Positions 11,250 through 22,700 of a stretch of 64,000 nt of DNA are shown here, piece after piece. The stretch is from Limanda limanda. Taxonomy: Eukaryota > Chordata > Actinopteri > Pleuronectiformes > Pleuronectidae. Both the position numbers and the translations under genes were made by a program. The stretch lies in assembly GCF_963576545.1 (NCBI RefSeq), contig NC_083639.1, forward strand, positions 28,603,329 through 28,667,328. Direction: 5' to 3'. Each line of letters opens with the position of its first letter. The first letter of the stretch is position 1. The notes under the pieces are model-generated. The model saw only the letters and a program-made list of their open reading frames with translations. It did not search any database and was not told where the DNA came from.

Positions 11250-13978
11250 TCAATTTGGGTTTCCCGAATCTTCAACTGCACAGGAGTTGATGACTGGGGT
11301 TTCAGGCATGTCTTCAACTGGGGTCTCTGGAATCTCCTCCTCTCCTCCTGGTGGAAGAGGAGTCTCTTCCAGCTGAACTTCCATAATCGCCCACCAGTCT
11401 ACTTCCTCTTCAAACGGGGTCTCTGGCATCTCCTCCTCTCCTCCTCCCTCTTCAACCGGGGTTTCTGGAATCTCCTCCTCCACTCCTCTGGGTGGAAGAG
11501 GAGTCTCTTCAACCAGGGTTTTCACAATCTGCCCCCTTCCTACTTCCTCTTCAACCAGGGTTTCTGGAATTTCCTCCCCCCCTCCTCCTGTTGGAAGAGG
11601 AGTCTCTTCAACCTGAGCTTCCAGAATCTCCCCCCTTCCTACTTCCTCTTCAAACAGGGTCTCTGGCATCTCCTCCTCTCCTCCTCTCTCTTCAACCGGG
11701 GTTTCTGGAATCTCCTCCTCCACTCCTCTGGGTGGAAGAGGAGTCTCTTCATCCAGGGTTTTCACAATCTGCCCCCTTCCTACTTCCTCTTCAACCAGGG
11801 TTTCTGGAATTTCCTCCCCCCCTCCTCTGGGTGGAAGAGGAGTCTCTTCAACCAGGGCTTCCAGAATCTCTCCCCTTCCTACTCCCTCTTCAACTGGGGT
11901 TTCCAGAATCTCCTCTCTTCCTCCTAGGGGTGGAAGACGACTCTTCTTAAAAGTTGATTTCAACTTTTGTGCTTTTCCTCCTTCCTCCAACCTTCTGAAT
12001 TTTGCCTTTCTTTTGTATAAATAGAAGTTTTCAAAAGATCTCTTCATCCGTTCCACCCTCACAAAACACTTGGAAGGTGAAACTACCACGAGATGTGACA
12101 TCCTTTTTTGGACTGAAGAGTCAGTAGAAAAGTCCAACTTCTTCATGGACTTTTGACTTGAAGGAGCTGGAAAAGATGGGGGCTCATCCTCTGGGGGCTC
12201 ATCATCTGATGATTCGTCCTTAGGTTCAGAAATCCCATGAAGCCTCTTGTTTCTTCTATTCATCAATGTCAACTTCTCGTCAGAGGACAATGATGAGCTT
12301 GACTCAGGTGCGTCATCAAAGATGACTTCCTCATCATCTGAGCTTGTCTGCGGTGTATCCTCAGATTTGTCATCTGGTAAGGATGAGGAGTCATCAGTGT
12401 CATTGTTAACTTGCGAGGATTTAGCAAAAGCCTCCTTGAGGGCTTTCATCCTCAGTTTTCTGGTTTGGTATGCCATTTCTTTGTCTGGCAGAGCTACATA
12501 GAATTTTTCTGCTGTAGTGGGGTCATGGCACATCGCATGAGCCACCTCCTTCCTCTCCTTCTCAGTGAGGTGATTCTTGGCCTGTGAACCCAAATGAAGA
12601 AATATGTGTAACATAATCTGAAAGTCTTCCAAATTCCCACCTACGACATACAGATTCAGATCAAACAGATGGAAATCTGGAAATTATCGATGAAAATTGT
12701 GAAATACTTGGCTATACTTCAGGCACTCCTAACACATATCACTTTCCTGAGTACCTACCTGCGTAGAGACACTGCTCCGGATCTGGCCAAAGTTGACTGG
12801 CCCCGTCAGTCCAGCATTCACCCAAGCCATATGGAGGAAGAGTGACGGCTTCACGATATACCTGCCAAATATTGTGTGGAAAACATATTTGTTGTCCTCC
12901 GCACCAAGGCAGCAGTTACCGAAGGCAACTTTTTTCAGCCACTCAAATTCCATCTTGTTTAGGCACACCGCAGCTTGCCCGAATGAGCTCATAGTTTTGT
13001 GGTCATCCACCTAGGGAAAACATGCAGAAAATTAGCTTATTTCTGTGGATAGGTAGACTTAAACTGAAATAGAAAAATACTAATAAAACTTTTGCTATCT
13101 CTTCCAACAAATAGTTTAAATACTTACCATAACCCTATACTTCTTGCCACCACCCCAGCAGTCTGCTGACATCACCTGATCATGGGTCATGTTGGTAAAG
13201 ACGACGGCGCGATGTCCCGTAAGGATGCTCAGATAGCCCATGAGGTAGCCCATGAGATGACAATGGTCCTTACCATAATTTCCATCAGCAGGTAAGAATT
13301 CTACAATAAATAACACAGATACATTTAGTTTAGTCAAGTCAGGTTTATGTCAATTCTCCTCTCTCCATCTCCAAATCTCCTGTCATGAGTAAATATGTAC
13401 TGAATTGTACTTACGAAGCAACTCAGGAATTTTCTTTTTGGCGATCTTCATAAATGTCACTTCCTTTGTCGCCTCAAGCAGTTGAACTGTGAAAAGAGTG
13501 TCACATATACCACTCATTTCTGAGGTTCCAAATCCCTATTTTTTAGATGACAGAATATACACACAACAATAACACAATAAAGAAAGCAAACATTACCTGT
13601 CTTCTTTTTCATCACCTTCTGACGGTGGACAACCACGTGCTTGTGCACATTCATCTGAAGCATCTTAAGCTCATAGAGGAGTTTGTCGAAGTCAGAAGAT
13701 CTGACTTTGCTGACCGCCAGGAATGAGCACTTCATGTGCCTGATGAACAGGGTGACATTTGTCATCATGTTTCTTACAGTAGTTGGGAGGTAACCCTTTT
13801 CGGTGAGGTATAGTGGCCACCTACAAAAAAAGGTAGGTACAAGTAATGAAATCTCACCTCTAGTTCCCACCACCTGATTCCAAATCCAAATTCCAATTTT
13901 TCATCTACTAAAAAACATCACATTATAATTTCAAATTCATAACAATAAATGTATATATATATATATATATATATACAT

Positions 13979-14025
<47 letters not shown>

Positions 14026-15873
14026 ATCTCTATTTATTCTAACCAAAAAACACACTTACATGCGCAATTTGTCAATCTGGAGAAGGAACTTCATATCCAT
14101 TGAGACCATTTTTGGAGGTAGCCCAGTAGCCATATAGAGGCAAAAACGGAGTGCATGACTCGCTGCCTGCCTGGCATTATCCTTATCTTTTATTCCTGTC
14201 CGTGAACCCAGTCGAAACTTCCTGTAGTCATCAATGATCTTATCTGTCATGAAACAAACAGAAAATGTTTGTGGATTAAAAATTGTATATATATATTTTA
14301 TTATATTTACCAAATTTAAAAAAACAACATCTATTACATTACATAGCAACGTGGAAGCCATATATTTCAAATTCTAATCTATGGCTTCCACATTGCTGTG
14401 TAATTCAATACATGTTTTTTTATAGATGTAACCATGAAAATTGTAGACGAGAAAAGGGAAACAGGAAATGAAAACTCACGAAATAAATGTTCTGACTTGT
14501 TCGACTTTGTCACATGTTCATATTTTTGGGCTGAGGTAGTTAGTTTTGACGGTATGCCTCTGGGTGTCTTGGGTGTAGAGGGCACCGAGGGTTGGGCTCT
14601 CACAAGTCTGTTTACCCTATTTTCAAGCTCCTGCAATCTCACTGCAACGTTTTCACATTTGCAGTTGCATTTGCGTTGATTCGGAAGTGGACTTGTAATA
14701 TCGGTGTTACAAGACTGACTGGAGTTATCTTGGTTCTGCATAACAGGTGAGGAAGGCAGAGGATGGCTATGACCAAGCCCACTGGAGGAGGTTGTATGGA
14801 CACCGGAGGAGGATGTGGGGACATCGGAGGAGGATGTGGGGACATCAGAGGAGGATGTGTGGACACTGTTGGGGGATGTGAGGACACTGGAGCAGGGTAT
14901 TTGGCCATCGGAGGAGGTTTTCTGGCCACCAGGGCTGAGATGTGGATTTTTTTGGGGGGTAGATGATAAAACAGGAAGACCAATTTCAGGTTGACCATGC
15001 ACTGAATCTGGACTCAGGGCCAGGTTGAGCGGCTGCCCTTCCTCGAGGGGCATATCGTCTTCCCAAATGGACATTCTCTCATAAATTTCGTCTGTAATGA
15101 ATTGGAAAAGGCATGTCAAGGACCTGTTTACTGTACATTCAACCTTTCATAAACACATTAATACATGATAGTGTAAAATTACCATTAGAGTGATCATGCA
15201 TGTCCAAACATGATACCATCGGACTTTGAGGGTCAGTAAGGCGGAGAGCAGCAAACTCCTTTCTAATGCACGTCCTCTTGGCATCCTTTAGCAGAGGCTC
15301 TCTTTCCTATTAATATAAAGTGACATATTTTGACACAAAAATAATTCTTATCGTGACTAAAGATTACATTTGCAAGAATTATTGTGCATTTGCACTTACC
15401 TCTGGATTTAAGAAATGTGTGTCCTGCAGATGCTTGTCCAGGCGTACGAATGAACCCCTGTCACACACAGGGCAGTCTAAGCGTTCCGTTGTCCTAGAAT
15501 AGGGAATATTGAATAAATGGGGAAGAAATATGGACAAGAAAAATATTTGTTTTCATATGAATATATGTTCTGTATGTTCTTACCTAGCATTCCCAAATTT
15601 CATCAACAGACGAAATTCCTCTTTATTAGGAACTGTGTGGGAAACATTCAGGTGCTGCTTTAAATTATTGTAGCTCCTGAAACACAACCCACACAATTTT
15701 GTGGCCTGTAGATGAAAAGGAAAAAAATGTTAAAAAGAAAAAAAAAGAATGACTTCCTGTTTCCAGTAGGTGGCGCTGTGACATAAGCATTTGAACAGGT
15801 TAGGATAATGCATGATGAAGTTTCAACACACTGCGTCTGAAAAAAGCAAGACATTACAGAGCACACTTACCAT
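11250..15873 (-). CDS. C2H2 zinc-finger / tyrosine-recombinase-like protein, 11 exons
   Basis: Coding exons, - strand: 15873-15871 (ATG only), 15705-15584, 15493-15400, 15306-15183, 15091-14480, 14243-14060, 13820-13597, 13486-13415, 13300-13128, 13010-12759, 12581-11250. All introns are GT-AG and phases agree throughout, giving about 1,063 residues with no internal stop. Two atypical fingers, CX2CX9HX4H (C6, C9, H19, H24) and CX2CX10HX4H (C49, C52, H63, H68), have one exon each. A Ser/Thr/Pro-rich linker with a short coiled coil follows, then a SAM-like core-binding segment (exons 14243 and 13820, WPLYLTEKGYLPTTVRNMM). The catalytic-like domain has R509 (TGHRAVVF), K541 (DDHKT), R614 (GQIRSSV), H639 and Y648 (MCHDPTTAEKFY). 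The spacing H-X8-Y is typical of tyrosine recombinases; the His of HxxR is missing. The C-terminus is acidic and repetitive. It could be a transposon recombinase or a domesticated one. Confidence 0.82.
11290..11940 (-). repeat. Coding minisatellite in the C-terminus, 240-bp (80-residue) period
   Basis: GGAAGAGGAGTCTCTTC on the + strand recurs at 11493/11733 and 11597/11837, a 240-base period made of 104- and 136-base sub-units. On the - strand it encodes Glu/Pro/Val-rich sub-repeats such as EETPLPPRG, EEIPETLVEEE and EEMPETLFEEE. All units keep the reading frame, so the array is compatible with translation. The + strand open frames over this stretch are shadows. Confidence 0.85.
12655..12700. 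repeat. Hairpin-type motif inside an intron of the recombinase-like gene
   Basis: CAGATGGAAATCTGGAA followed by ATCGATGAAAATTGTG is a degraded copy of the TAGATGGAAATATGGAAG / ATAGATGAAAATATGGAAG motif. It lies between exons 13010-12759 and 12581-11250. Related motifs lie in other introns at about 13877-13910 and 14352-14396. Confidence 0.6.
13948..14022. repeat. (TA)n-(GA)n microsatellite in an intron
   Basis: About 12 TA units at 13950-13976, then about 20 GA units at 13981-14022. It lies in the intron between exons 14243-14060 and 13820-13597 of the recombinase-like gene. Confidence 0.95.
14352..14396. repeat. Inverted repeat in intron of the recombinase-like gene
   Basis: GTGGAAGCCATATATTTCAAA faces ATCTATGGCTTCCAC. 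The arms GTGGAAGCCATA / TATGGCTTCCAC are perfect over 12 bases with a spacer of about 20. It belongs to the same motif family as the palindromes at 7205 and 10738. The intron separates the linker exon from the core-binding exon. Confidence 0.8.
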
Positions 15874-16796
15874 GCTGCTACTGCTGCTGTTGCTCCTCCA
15901 CTTCCAAGTTTCATCTAAATGGCATGAATTATAATTTGGAAGTTAAAATCGAAAAACTTCCATGTTTCCATATATGTCATTTTACCTAAACCTAACCCTA
16001 ACCATATGCTGACCATGTGATATAAATCAACTTTTCAAACAATCAAAAGTGCATGAGAAAACAACACCTAAGGTGATATTAATATGTTACACACTGAAAT
16101 AGAGCAAAATCAGTCAGGTATCAGCACTTTGTGTCTAACAAAAATCAAGAAATTACAGAGCAAACTTACCAAGCTGCTAATGCTACCAATGCTACTCTTG
16201 TGTTACTTCCTGTGGGGAAAGGAAGTGCAAGTTTTCATCTACGAAATTTGGAATTACGATGGACAAATTCCATATTTACATATATGTCATTTTAACCGAC
16301 CATGTGCTCACATGTGATATAAATCAACTTTTCAAAAAATCAAAAGGGCATGAGAAAACAACACCTAAGGTGATATTGATATGCTACACACTGAAATAGA
16401 GCAAAAGCAGTCAGGTATCAGCACTTTGTGTCTAACAAAAATCAAGAAATTACAGAGCAAACTTACCAAGCTGCTAATGCTGCCATGCTATTCCTGCTAA
16501 TGCTGCCATGCTATTCCTGTGGGGAAAGGAAGTGCAAGTTTTCATCTACGAAATTTGGAATTACGATGGACAAATTCCATATTTACATATATGTCATTTT
16601 AACCGACCATGTGCTCACCATGTGATATAAATCAACTTTTCAAACAATCAAAAGTGCATGAGAAAACAACACCTAAGGTGATATTAATATGTTACACACT
16701 GAAATAGAGCAAAATCAGTCAGGTATCAGCACTTTGTGTCTAACAAAAATCAAGAAATTACAGAGCAAACTTACCTAGCTGCTAATGCTGCCATGC
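15740..16796 (-). repeat. Tandem copies of the first-exon/promoter region, about 300-bp period
   Basis: GTGATATAAATCAACTTTTCAAA begins near 16016, 16314 and 16621. Each unit runs to CAGAGCAAACTTACC (16161, 16459 and 16767 region), the complement of a splice donor GGTAAGTTTGCTCTG. A more diverged copy of the same 3' part at about 15830-15890 provides the real first exon, in which the donor follows ATG directly. The outer copies carry ATGGCAGCATTAGCAGC before CTTG and the donor, which would put the next exon out of frame. They could be alternative promoters, decoy first exons or just an array. Confidence 0.75.
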
Positions 16797-16798
16797 TG

Positions 16799-19700
16799 AC
16801 CCTAGCTCTGCACAGGAAGGAACCACAGCTATGATTCCAACACTGGGCCAATCAGGTCGATGAGACCTTTCCGTCCCTGCCTGGATCAAGGCTCTAAGAT
16901 GAAGTATGGCCGAGTTTGCCCTATTCACCTTGTTTGTCAAGAGGGAGTCAGGGTGTATGAGTGTTCATGGGCTCTGAGAGTCTGGGGCCTTGTTGGAACT
17001 TTTGACCAAAACAATAACTTACAGGGCTGATTCTCACATATGTCATAGAGCTCTTCGAGAGCTTTCGGGAACAACTGGGCCTGTGTCCGAAAGCCTCTCG
17101 GTTGAGGAGTTTAGGCAATTTAGCTTCCAGGTCGAGAGGTCGTCTACAAACGAGGCCTAGTCGAGTGACATTTCGGGGCTCTACTCGACCATATGACCAC
17201 TTAGAGACTAGCAACCACTGTTACCTAAAAGCCAGCATCCCCATGAAGTAGTGAGTCAAATATGATGGATGTAAACCGACAGGAAGTGCTGCAAAATTGA
17301 TGGTGAACTTCAGGAGGTCGCCTCATTGGCATAGATTAAAATGTGGAGGAGTGAAAATTTCCCGCCTCCACATTTCCATCTATTCAGAGCAATCATAGAT
17401 GAAAATATGGAAGTAGAGTTCTGTCAGCATCAATGCTACATGAAGCAGGACATTCGGGGCATTGTCACATTCGTCTCGTCGAGGCCTTTCAGAATGTCCA
17501 GGTCCCCTTCTTATATCTCTCTCCATTAAAGACCTTGCTCCAGAAGAGTGCCACCTATGTGGCATTCACATATGTGATAGAGCACTCTGAGAGCTTTCCA
17601 AACATGTCTCTTTCTTACCCTTGACAGCTTCCATTGAGAAGATATAGGACTTTAGCAAACAGAAAAAATTAACTTTGCTGCCCCCTAGCTCTGCACAGGA
17701 AGGAGCCACAGCTATGATTCCAACACTGGGCCAATCAGGTCGATGAGACATTTCCGTCCCTGCCTGGATCAAGGCTCTAAGATGAAGTATGGCCGAGTTG
17801 GCCCCATTCACCTTGTTTGGCAAGAGGGAGTCAGGGTGTATGAGTGTTCATGGGCTCTGAGAGTCTGGGGCCTTGTTGGAACTTTTGACCAAAACAATAA
17901 CTTACAGGGCTTATTCTCACATATGTCATAGAGCTCTTCAAGAGCTTTCGGGAACAACTGGGCCTGTGTCCGAAAGCCTCTCGGTTGAGTAGTTAAGGCA
18001 ATTTAGCTTCCAGGTCAAGAGGTCGTCTACAAACGAGGCCTATTCGAGTGACATTTCGGGGCTCTACTCGACCATATGACCACATAGAGACTAGCAACCA
18101 CTGTTAGCTAAAAGCCAGCATCCCCATGAAGTAGTGAGTCAAATATGATGGATGTAAACCGACAGGAAGTGCTGCAAAATTGATGGTGAACTTCAGGAGG
18201 TCGCCTCATTTGCATAGATTAAAACGTGGATGTGGGAAATTTTCCCTCCTCCACGTTTCCATCTATTCAGAGCAATCATAGATGAAAATATGGAAGTAGA
18301 GTTCTGTAAGCATCAATGCTACATGAAGCAGGACATTCGGGGCATTGTCACATTCGTCTCGTCGAGGCCTTTCAGAATATCCAGGTCCCCTTCATATATC
18401 TCTCTCCATTAAAGACCTTGCTCCAGAAGAGTGCCACCTATGTGGCATTCACATATGTGATAGAGCACTCTGAGACCTTTCCAAACATGTCTCTTTCTCA
18501 CCCTTGACAGCTTCCATTGAGAAGATATAGGACTTTAGCAAACAGAAAAAAATAACTTTTGCTGCCCCCTAGCTCTGCACAGGAAGGAGCCACAGCTATG
18601 ATTCCAACACTGGGCCAATCAGGTCGATGAAACCTTTCCGTCCCTGCCTGGATCAAGGCTCTAAGATGAAGTATGGCCGAGTTTGCCCCATTCACCTTGT
18701 TTGGCAAGAGGGAGTCAGGGTGTATGAGTGTTCATGGGCTCTGAGAGTCTGGGGCCTTGTTGGAACTTTCGACCAAAACAATAACCTACAGGGCTGATTC
18801 TCACATATGTCATAGAGCTCTTCAAGAGCTTTCGGGAACAACTGGGCCTGTGTCCGAAAGCCTCTCGGTTGAGTAGTTAAGGCAATTTAGCTTCCAGGTC
18901 AAGAGGTCGTCTACAAACGAGGCCGAGTCAAGTGACATTTCGGGGCTCTACTCGACCATATGACCACTTAGAGACTAGCAACCACTGTTACCTAAAAGCC
19001 AGCATCCCCATGAAGTAGTGAGTCAAATATGATGGATGTAAACCGACAGGAAGTGCTGCAAAATTGATGGTGAACTTCAGGAGGTCGCCTCATTTGCATA
19101 GATTAAAACGTGGATGTGGGAAATTTTCCCTCCTCCACGTTTCCATCTATTCAGAGCAATCATAGATGAAAATATGGAAGTAGAGTTCTGTAAGCATCAA
19201 TGCTACATGAAGCAGGACATTCGGGGCATTGTCACATTCGTCTCGTCGAGGTCTTTCAGAATATCCAGGTCCCCTTCTTATATCTCTCTCCATTAAAGAC
19301 CTTGCTCCAGAAGAGTGCCACCTATGTGGCATTCACATATGTGATAGAGCACTCTGAGACCTTTCCAAACATGTCTCTTTCTCACCCTTGACAGCTTCCA
19401 TTGAGAAGATATAGGACTTTAGCAAACAGAAAAAAATAACTTTTGCTGCCCCCTAGCTCTGCACAGGAAGGAGCCACAGCTATGATTCGCACACTGGGCC
19501 AATCAGGTCGATGAGACCTTTCCGTCCCTGCCTGGATCAAGGCTCTAAGATGAAGTATGGCCGAGTTTGCCCTATTCACCTTGTTTGTCAAGAGGGAGTC
19601 AGGGTGTATGAGTGTTCATGGGCTCTGAGAGTCTGGGGCCTTGTTGGAACTTTTGACCAAAACAATAACTTACAGGGCTGATTCTCACATATGTCATAGA

Positions 19701-22700
19701 GCTCTTCGAGAGCTTTCGGGAACAACTGGGCCTGTGTCCGAAAGCCTCTCGGTTGAGGAGTTTAGGCAATTTAGCTTCCAGGTCGAGAGGTCGTCTACAA
19801 ACGAGGCCTAGTCGAGTGACATTTCGGGGCTCTACTCGACCATATGACCACTTAGAGACTAGCAACCACTGTTACCTAAAAGCCAGCATCCCCATGAAGT
19901 AGTGAGTCAAATATGATGGATGTAAACCGACAGGAAGTGCTGCAAAATTGATGGTGAACTTCAGGAGGTCGCCTCATTGGCATAGATTAAAATGTGGAGG
20001 AGTGAAAATTTCCCGCCTCCACATTTCCATCTATTCAGAGCAATCATAGATGAAAATATGGAAGTAGAGTTCTGTCAGCATCAATGCTACATGAAGCAGG
20101 ACATTCGGGGCATTGTCACATTCGTCTCGTCGAGGCCTTTCAGAATGTCCAGGTCCCCTTCTTATATCTCTCTCCATTAAAGACCTTGCTCCAGAAGAGT
20201 GCCACCTATGTGGCATTCACATATGTGATAGAGCACTCTGAGAGCTTTCCAAACATGTCTCTTTCTTACCCTTGACAGCTTCCATTGAGAAGATATAGGA
20301 CTTTAGCAAACAGAAAAAATTAACTTTGCTGCCCCCTAGCTCTGCACAGGAAGGAGCCACAGCTATGATTCCAACATTGGGCCAATCAGGTCGATGAGAC
20401 ATTTCCGTCCCTGCCTGGATCAAGGCTCTAAGATGAAGTATGGCCGAGTTGGCCCCATTCACCTTGTTTGGCAAGAGGCAGTCAGGGTGTATGAGTGTTC
20501 ATGGGCTCTGAGAGTCTGGGGCCTTGTTGGAACTTTTGACCAAAACAAAAACTTACAGGGCTTATTCTCACATATGTCATAGAGCTCTTCAAGAGCTTTC
20601 GGGAACAACTGGGCCTGTGTCCGAAAGCCTCTCGGTTGAGTAGTTAAGGCAATTTAGCTTCCAGGTCAAGAGGTCGTCTACAAACGAGGCCTATTCGAGT
20701 GACATTTCGGGGCTCTACTCGACCATATGACCACATAGAGACTAGCAACCACTGTTAGCTAAAAGCCAGCATCCCCATGAAGTAGTGAGTCAAATATGAT
20801 GGATGTAAACCGACAGGAAGTGCTGCAAAATTGATGGTGAACTTCAGGAGGTCGCCTCATTTGCATAGATTAAAACGTGGATGTGGGAAATTTTCCCTCC
20901 TCCACGTTTCCATCTATTCAGAGCAATCATAGATGAAAATATGGAAGTAGAGTTCTGTAAGCATCAATGCTACATGAAGCAGGACATTCGGGGCATTGTC
21001 ACATTCGTCTCGTCGAGGTCTTTCAGAATATCCAGGTCCCCTTCTTATATCTCTCTCCATTAAAGACCTTGCTCCAGAAGAGTGCCACCTATGTGGCATT
21101 CACATATGTGATAGAGCACTCTGAGACCTTTCCAAACATGTCTCTTTCTCACCCTTGACAGCTTCCATTGAGAAGATATAGGACTTTAGCAAACAGAAAA
21201 AAATAACTTTTGCTGCCCCCTAGCTCTGCACAGGAAGGAGCCACAGCTATGATTCCAACACTGGGCCAATCAGGTCGATGAAACCTTTCCGTCCCTGCCT
21301 GGATCAAGGCTCTAAGATGAAGTATGGCCGAGTTTGCCCCATTCACCTTGTTTGGCAAGAGGGAGTCAGGGTGTATGAGTGTTCATGGGCTCTGAGAGTC
21401 TGGGGCCTTGTTGGAACTTTCGACCAAAACAATAACTTACAGGGCTGATTCTCACATATGTCATAGAGCTCTTCAAGAGCTTTCGGGAACAACTGGGCCT
21501 GTGTCCGAAAGCCTCTCGGTTGAGTAGTTAAGGCAATTTAGCTTCCAGGTCAAGAGGTCGTCTACAAACGAGGCCGAGTCAAGTGACATTTCGGGGCTCT
21601 ACTCGACCATATGACCACTTAGAGACTAGCAACCACTGTTACCTAAAAGCCAGCATCCCCATGAAGTAGTGAGTCAAATATGATGGATGTAAACCGACAG
21701 GAAGTGCTGCAAAATTGATGGTGAACTTCAGGAGGTCGCCTCATTTGCATAGATTAAAACGTGGATGTGGGAAATTTTCCCTCCTCCACGTTTCCATCTA
21801 TTCAGAGCAATCATAGATGAAAATATGGAAGTAGAGTTCTGTAAGCATCAATGCTACATGAAGCAGGACATTCGGGGCATTGTCACATTCGTCTCGTCGA
21901 GGCCTTTCAGAATATCCAGGTCCCCTTCATATATCTCTCTCCATTAAAGACCTTGCTCCAGAAGAGTGCCACCTATGTGGCATTCACATATGTGATAGAG
22001 CACTCTGAGACCTTTCCAAACATGTCTCTTTCTCACCCTTGACAGCTTCCATTGAGAAGATATAGGACTTTAGCAAACAGAAAAAAATAACTTTTGCTGC
22101 CCCCTAGCTCTGCACAGGAAGGAGCCACAGCTATGATTCCAACACTGGGCCAATCAGGTCGATGAAACCTTTCCGTCCCTGCAGGAATCAAGGCTCTAAG
22201 ATGAAGTATGGCCGAGTTTGCCCCATTCACCTTGTTTGGCAAGAGGGAGTCAGGGTGTATGAGTGTTCATGGGCTCTGAGAGTCTGGGGCCTTGTTGGAA
22301 CTTTCGACCAAAACAATAACTTACAGGGCTGATTCTCACATATGTCATAGAGCTCTTCAAGAGCTTTCGGGAACAACTGGGCCTGTGTCCGAAAGCCTCT
22401 CGGTTGAGTAGTTAAGGCAATTTAGCTTCCAGGTCAAGAGGTCGTCTACAAACGAGGCCGAGTCAAGTGACATTTCGGGGCTCTACTCGACCATATGACC
22501 ACTTAGAGACTAGCAACCACTGTTACCTAAAAGCCAGCATCCCCATGAAGTAGTGAGTCAAATATGATGGATGTAAACCGACAGGAAGTGCTGCAAAATT
22601 GATGGTGAACTTCAGGAGGTCGCCTCATTTGCATAGATTAAAACGTGGATGTGGGAAATTTTCCCTCCTCCACGTTTCCATCTATTCAGAGCAATCATAG

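Noticed and set aside
11205..11950. 240-codon and 152-codon + strand frames opposite the recombinase C-terminus
   Set aside because: Shadows of the - strand coding minisatellite; the - strand frame is joined to a phased multi-exon gene.
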